Shown one piece after another: positions 54,605-63,399 of a stretch of 64,000 bases of DNA; positions within the stretch are counted from its first letter, which is position 1, and every line of letters begins with the position of its first letter. The DNA lies in assembly GCA_003389215.1 (NCBI GenBank), contig QQVP01000024.1, positions 124,001 to 188,000 on the forward strand. The letters run 5' to 3'. The DNA is from Planctomycetota bacterium. Lineage in GTDB: Bacteria > Planctomycetota > Planctomycetia > Pirellulales > UBA7805. The notes beneath the pieces are model-generated. The model made no database searches, was not told the DNA's origin, and saw only the letters and a list, made by a program, of their open reading frames with translations. Position numbers and translations under genes: made by a program.

Positions 54605-56014
54605 CTACGCCGCGCCCGACGTGTAGCGATGCTTGAGTTGATCGAGCACCACTGTCACCAAAATCAGCGAGCCAAAGATGATCTGCCGTTGATACGGACT
54701 GACGCCCTGCGTCTGATTCAGGCCGGTCTCGATCACGGCAATGATCAACGTGCCGACAAGCGTGCCCGAGATGCGTCCCTCGCCGCCGGCGATGCTCGTT
54801 CCGCCCACGACGACCGCGGCAATCGCCTGCAACTCGAAGAGCTCGCCCGCGGTCGAGCGACCGCCGAACAGCGAGGCGTCGAGAATGCCGCTCAGCCCCG
54901 CCGTCGCCCCGCAAAGGGCGTACACAGCGATCAACACGCCAAACACCGGCACGCCGGAAAGCCGCGCCGCCTCGCGATTGCCGCCGACCGCATAGACGTA
55001 GCGCCCGAACGAGGTCCGCGTCATCAACAGGTGCGCGACGATGTAGAGGCCGAGGGCGATCAGAATCGGCAGCGGAATGCCGAGCGGACGTCCGCGACTG
55101 AGGTAGCCGAACGCCTCGGCCCCGATCTTGATCGCCTCGGGTGTCGAGCGCGCCGCGCCGCCCGCCCCGGCGAAGCCCCGCGTGGTGGCAATTTCGAAGG
55201 CCAGTCCGCGGGCGATCATCAACATGGCCAGCGTGACGATAAACGGCGGCACCCGCAGGTACGTCGTCACCATGCCGTTGAAGGCACCGCAGAGTGCGCC
55301 GACGGCGATGCCCGTCGCCGCGCCCGCGTAGAGTCCCCATGTCGTGGCATCGGCTCCGCCGTACCAGGAATTGATCGACACCGCGGTCATTACCGAGGCC
55401 AGCGCCATGACACTGCCCACGGAAAGATCGATGCCGGCCGTGATGATCACAATTGTCATGCCGACGGCGATGATGGCGATCGTGGCCGTGTTGTTCAGCA
55501 GGTTGCGGAAGTTGTCGATCGTCAGAAAGATCGGCCAGCGATAACTGGGCGGCTGACGCACGACCACGTCCGCAAAAATCTCGTGCCGCTGGCGCAGCGC
55601 CTTCTCGCTCAACAGCGAGAGCGAGCCGGTGCGATGATTGGTCGCCACCGCGGCCACCGACCGGTCTTGCTCGACGACCGTGTCGAGGAACTCGCGGATC
55701 TCCTGCGGTTTGCCGGCGAAGGTGCTCACGTTCGCCGCGTCGCCTTTTCGGAACCGATCCTCGATCGCCTCGGCAAACGCCCGATCTTCCTCGCCGTGCC
55801 CCGCCAGCACGACAAACGCCGCGTCGGCCTTGGCCTCCGCGTCGAAGTCCGCCAAGATCGCCTCAGCCAAACGCGCACCGGCCGCCGGTGAACGGGGATG
55901 CTGCTCGCGCCAGTTGATCATGCTGAAGAACAGGCACAACAGCAGCAGCAGCACCAAGGGGCCGAACTGCGAGAGGAAGTGAATCAGTTTCTGCGGCGAT
56001 GCGGCACGCTCCAC
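54605..56014 (-). CDS. Sugar-type ABC transporter permease (RbsC-like) with an N-terminal extracytoplasmic insert
   Basis: 469 residues. The BPD_transp_2 core has TIAIIAVGMTIVIITAGIDLSVGS and about nine helices, with the EAA-like loop AAVVVGGTSIAGGEGRISGTLVG near the end. RbsC-type permeases are 320-350 residues; here TM1 (FGPLVLLLLLCLFFSMI) is separated from the rest by about 125 residues (34-160) of mixed alpha/beta character (DAAFVVLAGHGEEDRAFAEAIEDRF). These would face the periplasm. It is last in an operon, 14 bases after the ATPase gene stop. Confidence 0.92.
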   Translation of the reverse strand: MERAASPQKLIHFLSQFGPLVLLLLLCLFFSMINWREQHPRSPAAGARLAEAILADFDAEAKADAAFVVLAGHGEEDRAFAEAIEDRFRKGDAANVSTFAGKPQEIREFLDTVVEQDRSVAAVATNHRTGSLSLLSEKALRQRHEIFADVVVRQPPSYRWPIFLTIDNFRNLLNNTATIAIIAVGMTIVIITAGIDLSVGSVMALASVMTAVSINSWYGGADATTWGLYAGAATGIAVGALCGAFNGMVTTYLRVPPFIVTLAMLMIARGLAFEIATTRGFAGAGGAARSTPEAIKIGAEAFGYLSRGRPLGIPLPILIALGLYIVAHLLMTRTSFGRYVYAVGGNREAARLSGVPVFGVLIAVYALCGATAGLSGILDASLFGGRSTAGELFELQAIAAVVVGGTSIAGGEGRISGTLVGTLIIAVIETGLNQTQGVSPYQRQIIFGSLILVTVVLDQLKHRYTSGAA

Positions 56015-56027
56015 GCGTTATCTCCTC

Positions 56028-57527
56028 TCAGGCCACGGCCAGGTCCATGATCTCTTGCTGCGTCGCCGCTGCGACGTCGTCAATCTCGCCCGTGATGCGA
56101 CCGTCGTGCATGACCAGAATCCGATCGGCCATGCCCAGCACCTCGGGCAGCTCGCTGCTGATCATCAAGATCGCCTTCCCTTCGGCCGCCAACGCGTTGA
56201 GCAAGTGGTAGATCTCCCGCTTCGCGCCCACGTCGATACCGCGAGTCGGTTCGTCGACGATAATCACCCGGGCGTTCTTCTGCAGCCACTTGGCCAGCAC
56301 GACCTTCTGCTGATTGCCGCCCGAGAGCGTGGCGACCCGCTGATTGCGACTCGCCAGTCGAACTTGCAATTGTTCGACGTAGTTGTCCAGGGCCGTCGAT
56401 TCGCGCGCCGGTCGCAACAAGCCCCAAGGCGCGAACCGCTTCAAGTTCGGCAGGCCAAAATTCTCTTGCACCCCGTGGGCGAGTATCAGCCCCTGCGATT
56501 TGCGATCTTCGGTCAACAAGCAGATGCCCGCCGCAATTGCCGCTCGCGGCCGCACGGTCGAGACGACCTGACCGTCGATCGACACCTGGCCCGCGTCGGC
56601 CGGGTCGGCTCCAAACAACAAGCGAGCCGTCTCGGTGCGTCCCGAACCGACCAGGCCGGTCAGGGCCACGATCTCGCCGGCCCGCACTGCGAAAGAGACG
56701 TCGCGGACGTCGGGCTCGCGCGAGAGCCGATCCACCACCAGTCGCGGCTCGCCGATGTCGACCTGCCTCGGCGGAAACTCGTCCTCGAGCTTTCGCCCCA
56801 CCATCATCTCGATAATCGCCTCGCGGGACGTTGCGGCGATGGGGCTCTCGCCCACCGTCGCGCCGTCGCGCAGCACCGTCACCCGATCGGCGATCTCCAG
56901 CACCTCGGAAAGGCGATGACTCACGTAGATCACCCCGATGCCGCGCTGCTTCAGCTCGCCGATCACGCCGAACAGCCGCTCGACTTCCGCCGGCGACAGG
57001 GCCGCCGTGGGCTCGTCCATCACCACAATGCGAGCATCGAGCGAGAGCGCCTTGGCGATTTCCACAACCTGCTGTTCGGCGATGCTCAAGGTGCGACACT
57101 CGGCCGCCGGATCGATTGCCACGCCCAGCCCGGCGAGCAACTCCTCCGCCGCATCTCGCTCGGCCGCGCGACGAACCCATCCCCAGCGCGTCAGCCCATG
57201 CCCGAGGAAGATGTTGTCGGTCACCGTCATCGCCCCGGCCAGGTTCAGCTCCTGATAGATGATGGCGATACCCGCCCGCTGGGCCGCGTGCGGCGTGGCC
57301 GCCACGAGCGGCGCGCCGTCGATCTCCACGCTGCCCGCATCGGGTTGCTGGGCCGCGCCGAGCACCTTGATCAAGGTGCTCTTGCCGGCGCCGTTCTCCC
57401 CGACCAGGGCCAGCACCTCGCCGGCTGCCAATTCCAGATCGACCCCGCGGAGCGCGTGCACGCCCGGAAATCGCTTTTGAATGCCGGACATCCGCAGCAG
57501 CGGGGCTCGCATAGGCACAGAAACCAT
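56028..57527 (-). CDS. Sugar ABC transporter ATP-binding protein (RbsA/MglA-like)
   Basis: 499 residues, two fused ATPase domains. The first has a perfect Walker A (GENGAGKSTL), IAEQQVVEIAKAL as the signature and VVMDEPTAALSP as Walker B. The second has the usual altered Walker A (GLVGSGRTETARLLFG), LSGGNQQKVVLAKWL and VIIVDEPTRGIDVGAK. This is the double-ATPase layout of ribose/galactose importers. ATG 57512 is an alternative start. It lies between the binding protein and permease genes. Confidence 0.95.
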   Translation of the reverse strand: MVSVPMRAPLLRMSGIQKRFPGVHALRGVDLELAAGEVLALVGENGAGKSTLIKVLGAAQQPDAGSVEIDGAPLVAATPHAAQRAGIAIIYQELNLAGAMTVTDNIFLGHGLTRWGWVRRAAERDAAEELLAGLGVAIDPAAECRTLSIAEQQVVEIAKALSLDARIVVMDEPTAALSPAEVERLFGVIGELKQRGIGVIYVSHRLSEVLEIADRVTVLRDGATVGESPIAATSREAIIEMMVGRKLEDEFPPRQVDIGEPRLVVDRLSREPDVRDVSFAVRAGEIVALTGLVGSGRTETARLLFGADPADAGQVSIDGQVVSTVRPRAAIAAGICLLTEDRKSQGLILAHGVQENFGLPNLKRFAPWGLLRPARESTALDNYVEQLQVRLASRNQRVATLSGGNQQKVVLAKWLQKNARVIIVDEPTRGIDVGAKREIYHLLNALAAEGKAILMISSELPEVLGMADRILVMHDGRITGEIDDVAAATQQEIMDLAVA

Positions 57528-57548
57528 CGTCGGTGGCCGGGCCCCGAA

Positions 57549-58508
57549 CTACTTCAACTCCGGATCGTCCAGCGCATCGCTCTGACGATAGAGCTCCGTG
57601 GGAAAGAGCTGCACCTTTTCGAACTCCTGCCCGTCGAGATACTTGATGATGTTCTCGATCGTCACGCGGGCCATCTTCTTGGGAAACTGAATCGGGTCGG
57701 CGTAGATCTTTCCCTCTTTGATAGCCTGCCGGCCGGCCAACTCGCCGTCGAAGCCGATGATCGTGACCTTGCCCGCTTTGCCGGCCGCTTCCAACGCCGT
57801 ATAGGCCCCCAGGGCCGAAGGATCGTTGATCGCAAAGATGGCCGCCAGTTCGGGATTGCGCGAGATGAACAGGTCGGTCTGCTTGCGACTAATTCCCTGC
57901 TTTCCGCCGCCGTCGTTCTCCGCCACGATGCGGATCTGGGCATCGGGATGCTCGGCGTTATGGGCCTCGATCACCGCTTTGAATCCCCGCACGCGGAGCA
58001 CACACGAATGGGCCTGGGGGTAGGCCAAAATGGCGATCTCGCCGCCCGTCTCGCCGAGCACCTCGATCATCGCCTCGCCGGCCTTGCGGCCGCCCTGCTC
58101 GTTGTCGGTGCCCGCGTGCCCGGCAATGTCGACCCCTTCGGCCACGCACTGGGCGTCGTTGGTAAACAGCGGCACCCCCGCCTCGTTGGCCTTCTTCACC
58201 GCGGCCCCGATCGCCACCCGATCGGCCGGATTGATGACGATGGCCACGACCTGCTGCTGAATGAAGCTGTCGATCTGCCGGGCTTGCTTCTCGACGTCCT
58301 CTTCCGAGTCGAGCACCTGGACCGTGTAGCCGTGCTGGGCGGCTTCTTCGGCCATCGTCTCGGCGATGATCGTGAAGAAAGGGTTCTTCATCGACAGGGC
58401 CGAATAGCCGATGACGCCCTTCGACTCCGTCGCTTCCTGGCAACCGACGGCCAGACACACGACGACCAACAGAAACGCGACCGCTCCGCACCGCCCGCGG
58501 CTTATCAT
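57549..58508 (-). CDS. ABC transporter substrate-binding lipoprotein (periplasmic-binding type 1, sugar-like)
   Basis: 319 residues. Lipoprotein signal VVVCLAVGC with Cys about residue 23. The PBP1 fold follows: GVIGYSALSMKNPFFTIIAETM, QIDSFIQQQVVAIVINPAD, and PELAAIFAINDPSALGAYTALEAAGKAGKVTIIGFDG. It binds a sugar or sugar-like ligand outside the membrane. It is first in a binding protein-ATPase-permease operon with gaps of 21 and 14 bases. The ligand is unknown; the kelch gene next door would fit a carbohydrate theme only loosely. Confidence 0.94.
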   Translation of the reverse strand: MISRGRCGAVAFLLVVVCLAVGCQEATESKGVIGYSALSMKNPFFTIIAETMAEEAAQHGYTVQVLDSEEDVEKQARQIDSFIQQQVVAIVINPADRVAIGAAVKKANEAGVPLFTNDAQCVAEGVDIAGHAGTDNEQGGRKAGEAMIEVLGETGGEIAILAYPQAHSCVLRVRGFKAVIEAHNAEHPDAQIRIVAENDGGGKQGISRKQTDLFISRNPELAAIFAINDPSALGAYTALEAAGKAGKVTIIGFDGELAGRQAIKEGKIYADPIQFPKKMARVTIENIIKYLDGQEFEKVQLFPTELYRQSDALDDPELK

Positions 58509-58891
58509 AGGGAAACCTTTGGCAAGGGAGTTTTCAGCAGGAAGTTGAAGCTAACGCCGCGACGCAGTGACGAAACGATGAAGGCGACGAAGGACGGCGT
58601 GGCAATGAGCGCCCGACGCGACGCCTCCGACACGGAACTCCTACGACACGGAACTCCGACGACACTCCTGCGACGCGGAGTGCCCTTGATGATACCAAGC
58701 GGCGGCAAGCCCCTGCCAGCAGGCTGCGGCGCGAAGAAACGTCGTTGCGGCGTGGCAAGGCGGGTCTGGAGCCGACCAGCACAGACTACCGTCGAGTCTC
58801 GCGGCTGGTCGGCTGCGCGACGGATGCCACACACCAGCTCGTCAGCCGCGAACGACTACGCGGCACGCAGGACAAGAAGAACTCCGCCCCA
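58509..58891. other. Leader region of the ABC operon, with short tandem repeats
   Basis: About 380 bases. GACACGGAACTCC occurs at 58629-58641 and 58645-58657 and again partly after, as a 16-bp unit. The rest shows no gene. The ABC operon promoter should be here. Confidence 0.45.
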
Positions 58892-59833
58892 TTACTCCTC
58901 GTGCGCGGCAACCGGCACGGTGTAGACCGTGTTCGCCTTGCCCTTCATCCATTCGGCGCCGCCCACGACCAGTAGTTGCTCGTCGGCCGTCGTCACCATG
59001 CGATGGAAGAGTCGCTTCTCCTTGAGCTGCCCGACCTCTTCCCAGGCCTCCTGGCCCGCTTCCAGGCAAAACACCTTGGCGGCGACATTGCTCACATAGA
59101 GCTTGCCGTTGGCGGCAAAGGCCGAGGTGCCGAAACCTTCGACGCCCTCACCCGGCAGCGTCGCGGCCTTCGACCACTCGCCCGACTGCGGATCGTAGAC
59201 GTCGACGTCCATGCTGATGTCGCCGTCCGGCATGATGCCGCCGATGGCGTAGACCTTGCCGTCCAAGACGCCCACCGAGAGGGCGCGACGCTGAAAGGGC
59301 GGCTGGGGAAGTTCCTCCCAGGCCAGCTCGGCGCGGGAGAGATCCAAGACGTAGGCCGACGGATGCCACTGCGGCTCGTCGTCCTTGCCGCGCAGCTGCC
59401 AGCCGCCCACGACATAAATCCGATCGCCCAGCACCACCGCGTCCAACGACGACCGCGGCGTGGGTAGCGGCGGCAACGCCTCCCACTCGTTCTTGCTCGG
59501 ATCGAAACGCGCAACGTCGGCGACCGAGCGCAGGTCCTCATCTTCGCCCTCGCGATTGTGCGTCGTGAAGCCGCCGATGCGATACAGTTTGCCGTCGTGC
59601 GCAAGCAGGGCCAAGCCTTGCAGGCGCGGGCCGGACGGCAGCGCTTCCCACTCGGCGCCTGCGACCAGCTTCAAGCGGCGGAACTGATCGGACTGGTACT
59701 CGACCGCATACTCGTGAGCCCGTCCGCGGTGTCCGCCGTAGATGTAGAGCGTGTCGCCGACGATCGCGGCGACGAAGCGGGTGGACCTGCCCCAGGTGGC
59801 GGAGTATTGGTGCGGCGAGGGCGGAGTTGGGAA
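58892..59833 (-). pseudogene. Kelch-repeat protein, 5'-truncated
   Basis: The readable frame runs from just after a TGA at 59834-59836 to the stop at 58892, 313 codons, with no ATG near its 5' end (TTG at 59674 is the first plausible start, inside a repeat). At least five kelch blades are visible: FVAAIVGDTLYIYGGHRG, LAHDGKLYRIGGFTT, VVLGDRIYVVGGWQ, GVLDGKVYAIGGIMP and TTADEQLLVVGGAEW. Exported kelch propellers often bind or act on carbohydrates. Upstream of 59833 the DNA is unrelated toxin-tail sequence on the other strand, so the signal peptide and first blades have been lost by recombination. Confidence 0.75.
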
Positions 59834-60130
59834 TCAGCAAGTCGTCTAGCAAGACAGGCCAAGGAGGCGGAGAAGGCTGGCGTCGCGCAGAATGGAGTTC
59901 CGTATGGACATGGTGTATCTGTGACGAGCCTGGCTTCAAATAGGAAACTTGCCCTCGTTCCAACGGACTTTTCAAGCGCTACTAGACGCGCCTTTGAAGC
60001 AGCCGGCTTCAAAGTAGTCTACACTCCTACCAGACGAGACAAGGATCATCACACGGTGCGCCTTCCGAATCCAATAACTCCGGACGTCGCGCAGAAATTC
60101 AACGAAGTGTTGGGCCGAACCAGGAGATAG
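59831..60130 (+). pseudogene. Orphan toxin C-terminal tail 1
   Basis: An open segment of about 100 codons without a start: ESASRLARQAKEAEKAG, then GVPYGHGVSVTS, ALVPTDFSSATRRAFEAAGF, VVYTPTRRDKDHHTVRLP and a final NEVLGRTRR. It has the style of the variable C-terminal domain of Rhs/polymorphic toxins. The stop (60128-60130) is 2 bases before the next gene. To the left it abuts the broken kelch gene, so no trunk protein is attached. Confidence 0.55.
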
Positions 60131-60132
60131 AT

Positions 60133-60600
60133 GTGGCCACGACGGAAACACTTGGCTTCGACTTTCAGGATTGGCGTGTGAAGCAAGTTGTCGCCATTGA
60201 TTGGTATGATGGGGCGAACGAAGGCTTTTGTTGGCTAGAGCAACCTCCTCTTGAGTTCTATTTCAAAGCTGTTGGTTTTCGTTTTTGCACAGATGACGTC
60301 GACGATCGCGTTTACCTAGCCGGGAAGATTCCATCCGGCAGCTGTTCTCAGTTACTCGAAGCTTTGAAGGGTCTCGGTTCGCCGACATCCAAAATTTGGT
60401 GTCCAATTTGGCAGCATCCAGATAGCGTTTATCTCAAGACACTGGACGACCGAATCGATTCGCTCATTCGACACGCGGAAACACCTGAGTTGGTCATTTA
60501 TAGTAAGGATATGCTGAGAGTACTTGGATGCTGGAGAATCGACGATGAGACCGAGACAACCGAGAAAGTCAACGATTGGTTCTCGTATTTAGGTATTTGA
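60133..60600 (+). CDS. Putative immunity protein 1
   Basis: 155 residues from a GTG at 60133 with AGGAG at 60122-60126 lying inside the end of the toxin tail. Acidic, soluble, no known domain recognised (GFDFQDWRVKQVVAIDWYDG, then FCWLEQPPLEFYFKAV and a final WFSYLGI). Placed 2 bases after toxin tail 1, it should be the cognate immunity protein by the usual toxin-immunity order. Confidence 0.65.
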   Translation: MATTETLGFDFQDWRVKQVVAIDWYDGANEGFCWLEQPPLEFYFKAVGFRFCTDDVDDRVYLAGKIPSGSCSQLLEALKGLGSPTSKIWCPIWQHPDSVYLKTLDDRIDSLIRHAETPELVIYSKDMLRVLGCWRIDDETETTEKVNDWFSYLGI

Positions 60601-60692
60601 GAGGGTCTCTTCAATTGCCCGTTCCGGCGGCAATACGAAGGAATTACTACGCGACCTTCAATCGCAAATACGGTACGAGCTATGGAGCTTGA
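60600..60692 (+). pseudogene. Orphan toxin C-terminal tail 2 (remnant)
   Basis: A short frame reads LPVPAAIRRNYYATFNRKYG then TSYGA and stop at 60690-60692, like the extreme C-terminus of an Rhs-type toxin. Its stop overlaps the start of the next gene by 11 bases in another frame. Confidence 0.4.
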
Positions 60693-61173
60693 TGAGTGCG
60701 TCAATCTGATTGCGGCTTCTCCGGCGTGTGTTTTGCATCCACCGGCCGGGATGCCGGACATTCCCCCGCCGCTGATTCTTCCGGATGACGTTCGTATGTT
60801 TTATGAGCGTGCGGGTGGCGCGATCTTATTTAGGGACGAGCCCTACGACATCGAGATCGTGCGTCCCGAGGACTTTGTGCGCGGGAATCCTGAGATCCTC
60901 CAGGACCCGGCCGAATACGACATTTCTCATAACTGGTTCATTGTTGCCAAGTCGGAACCACAATATATAACGATTGATCTCGCTCCTGGCCGACTGGGAC
61001 GATGTTACGACAGCTTCTGGGAGACACATGCCTTGCGAGGTGATACCGCGATCATCGCGAGGTCGTTCACGGAGCTTCTCGTTCATCTACTCAAGGCTGA
61101 AGGACAGGGCCTGTATTGGCTCGCCGACGACTTTGAATCTCGGGGGGACGCCTACGACGGCGTACCGGAATAG
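60682..61173 (+). CDS. Putative immunity protein 2, SUKH (SMI1/KNR4)-like
   Basis: 163 residues. The plan (MELDECVNLIAASPACVLHPP, PPLILPDDVRMFYERAGGAILFRDEPYDIEIVRPEDF, then NWFIVAKSEPQYITIDLAPGRLGRCYDSF and SFTELLVHLLKAEGQGLYWL) follows the SUKH fold: helix, LP-x-D/E, F/Y-x-x-x-G-G turn, then a strand block and a final helix. SUKH proteins are immunity proteins for diverse polymorphic toxins. It overlaps toxin tail 2. Confidence 0.72.
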   Translation: MELDECVNLIAASPACVLHPPAGMPDIPPPLILPDDVRMFYERAGGAILFRDEPYDIEIVRPEDFVRGNPEILQDPAEYDISHNWFIVAKSEPQYITIDLAPGRLGRCYDSFWETHALRGDTAIIARSFTELLVHLLKAEGQGLYWLADDFESRGDAYDGVPE

Positions 61174-61392
61174 CACAGGCGAGCAAGAGACTCCTGTGCG
61201 TTGAGACGATCGGACCCACCTGGACGTTCTGAAAGACAAGTCCCCTGGTGCGCCCGAGACCGTTTGCCGGTTCTGGCAGGCGGGCGAGTAAACTCGGGCA
61301 GCGGCGACGCGCTAGAATTGACCCGAAAAGCTCAGGGTTAACAGGACGCGCAAGGTGGCGGGGGTGGTGGAGCAAACAAACACCGTGGCCGG

Positions 61393-61683
61393 ATGCAAGC
61401 TCAAGGTGGCGGCGTCGAAGAATCAGAGGCGTGGTCACGAGCAGCGCCGCCGACGGTTACTGATGGATTGCAGATGACTGATGCTTTAGAGAACACGCTG
61501 TCTAGAACAGAACGGAGAGCTAGGCAGCACGGATTTACGCAGTTGCGAGTTTTTATTCGGCGAGCTGGGCAAAGCGGCGGCATCGATGCGAGAGTTACGC
61601 GAAGCTGGGTAACGCCGGGCACCCGGGACGTGCGTGTCGACCTTGAAATAATCACGGGTAAAGCCTTTGTGCCGGGCAACTGA
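61393..61683 (+). pseudogene. Orphan toxin C-terminal tail 3
   Basis: The frame is open from 61342, Gly-rich at first, with ATGs at 61393 and 61474, and ends at 61683. Readable core: DALENTLSRTERRARQHGFT, QLRVFIRRAGQSGGIDARV, WVTPGTRDVRVDLEIITGKA. It may be a toxin tail or a small free gene. The DNA between 61174 and 61341 shows only fragments. Confidence 0.35.
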
Positions 61684-61738
61684 AGGTGGCCGAGTTCTTG
61701 GTATTCTCGAGTCGCTCTGTCACGCAGGATAGCCAACG

Positions 61739-62179
61739 ATGGTTACGCATCTATTTCCTCGATTCTTGGACGATGCTGAAGAGTACCATAATGCGGAAGT
61801 CTTCTGGGATGATGCCTTCCGCCAAATTGTCGATCGTTATTCGAAAATCAGGGACTGGCAGCCCTGGCTAACCACATGCTTTGCCGATGGAACGCCGTTT
61901 GCCGACGGCAATCCGATCTATTCTTTGATTTCAACCTCAACAGGCAAAGGAGTTCGCGTTATCCAATTACCGCCAGAGTCTTCTGATGTACAGATTACTG
62001 CATTTAGAAAGACGTTCGGTGGCAAGCGTGGTGAATCCGACACAGTTGAAGAACTGGTTATTCATTGTGAACTGTCTGAGGAGTCGGCCGTGATTGCGAA
62101 GCGCCTCCTGATCGAATGGGTCAAACAAGATGAGATTCCCGAGAATTTCGAGATTACAATCCAGCAACTTCTTTCTTAG
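61739..62179 (+). CDS. Putative immunity protein 3
   Basis: 146 residues, acidic, soluble, no family recognised (FPRFLDDAEEYHNAEVFWDD, WQPWLTTCFADGTPFADGNP, EELVIHCELSEESAVIAKRLL). GC content and codon use look lower than those of the core genes. The position, 55 bases after toxin tail 3, suggests immunity. Confidence 0.6.
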   Translation: MVTHLFPRFLDDAEEYHNAEVFWDDAFRQIVDRYSKIRDWQPWLTTCFADGTPFADGNPIYSLISTSTGKGVRVIQLPPESSDVQITAFRKTFGGKRGESDTVEELVIHCELSEESAVIAKRLLIEWVKQDEIPENFEITIQQLLS

Positions 62180-62181
62180 GA

Positions 62182-62325
62182 ATGATAAGGAGGTTGGCGA
62201 GGCCGATCAAAATTGAGTTGGAGGTCGTTGGAAAACTACGCCGACTCAACGAAAAGTGCTGGTATCCTGACAGGTCTCAGTACCATGTTTTTGAGAATCC
62301 CCCTCGTAGAGATGACTGTCGTTAG
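62182..62325 (+). pseudogene. Orphan toxin C-terminal tail 4 or 47-residue gene
   Basis: Starts at ATG 62182, 2 bases after the previous stop, and ends at 62325, one base before a GTG in the next gene's frame. It reads LARPIKIELEVVGKLRRL, then EKCWYPDRSQYHVFENPPRR. The pattern looks like the end of a nuclease-type toxin domain, but no family can be named. Confidence 0.35.
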
Positions 62326-62343
62326 GTGGGGCATGGTAAACTC

Positions 62344-63366
62344 ATGACCAAGCGACTGACCGACCTGTTGCCGCCGCCGGAATCTCCCATCGAAACAACG
62401 GGAGACTGGGAAGAAGTCGAAAGACGACTGGGCACGCCTCTTCCCCAGGACTACAAAGCGTTCATCGAGATGTATGGCACAGGACATCTCTGCAATCTCT
62501 TTTATGTGCTCAATCCGTTTTCCGAGCACAAAGCGGTTGAGCTCATCCGCCAATGCGAAAAGTGGCAGGAAGAGTACACCAAACTCTTTCAAGGTTACAT
62601 TGACAAGAACGATCCCGACTATCGCTTCTTGCCTCATCCAGCCCGCCCCGGCCTATTGATCTGTATATACAGTGACGACGGCGACCAGATCTACTGGCTC
62701 ACCGAGGGGGAGCCCGAGGATTGGACCATCGTCGTCGAACAGCATTCCTGGGGCGAGGTGTTTTATCTGTCAGAGTATCGCCTCGAGGATTTCCTGATCA
62801 GTTTGCTTGCTAAGACGCTACCGCACGATTTGTTCAAGGAGATTGAAGCCTCGTTCGAACCTCTGGAGCTGTACTCGCCGGTCGTGCATTACGACTATCG
62901 TGTGGAGGAGGCGTCCGCGGCGCACAAACTCTATCAGATCGCGGACTGCGTCGCTGTGCGAATTCCGGCGACCTGGGCGTTCCGCACCGGACGGGCAGGC
63001 AGTGATGATTTCTTTTCCGTCGATTCTCCCTTGATGGATTTCGTCAATGAGTACGGAGAGCCGAATGAGTCGAGTATCAGCGTCGCGCTGTGCCGCGAGC
63101 GTCCGGGGCTCTACACGCTGCAAAAGCGTGTCAATCATATGCGCGAGACGGATTACATCGAGATCGTCTCGCACGGCGTGCTCGACCACGAGAGCCTTGA
63201 CATCAACTGGATCGAGTCGATCGAACATGAGTGCTTCAAACGCCTGACGTTCGTGTGGGAATTCGAGCAGCACTCGTATAACCTGGAATGCTGTGGTGAC
63301 GCACCCCTAATCGACCGGACGTATGACGAACTGATGGATATCGCCCGCTCGATTCGCATCCGGTGA
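62344..63366 (+). CDS. Putative immunity protein 4, SUKH (SMI1/KNR4)-like, two-part
   Basis: 340 residues from ATG 62344 (GTG 62326 also in frame). First 150 residues are SUKH: DWEEVERRLGTPLPQDYKAFIEMYGTGHLCNLFYVLNPF, LPHPARPGLLICIYSDDGDQIYWLTEG and WTIVVEQHSWGEVFYLSEYRLEDFLISLL. The second half (from about residue 165) is a separate domain without a name that I recognise (HKLYQIADCVAVRIPATWAF, WIESIEHECFKRLTFVWEFE). Likely immunity to toxin tail 4 or a distant toxin. Confidence 0.75.
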   Translation: MTKRLTDLLPPPESPIETTGDWEEVERRLGTPLPQDYKAFIEMYGTGHLCNLFYVLNPFSEHKAVELIRQCEKWQEEYTKLFQGYIDKNDPDYRFLPHPARPGLLICIYSDDGDQIYWLTEGEPEDWTIVVEQHSWGEVFYLSEYRLEDFLISLLAKTLPHDLFKEIEASFEPLELYSPVVHYDYRVEEASAAHKLYQIADCVAVRIPATWAFRTGRAGSDDFFSVDSPLMDFVNEYGEPNESSISVALCRERPGLYTLQKRVNHMRETDYIEIVSHGVLDHESLDINWIESIEHECFKRLTFVWEFEQHSYNLECCGDAPLIDRTYDELMDIARSIRIR

Positions 63367-63399
63367 TGGTTAGTAACGGCCCGATCTCCCGTCAAATCC

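Noticed and set aside
56055..58925. 956-codon plus-strand frame covering the whole ABC transporter operon
   Set aside because: It spans three genes with unmistakable transporter motifs on the other strand and reads as His/Arg/Gln-rich noise.
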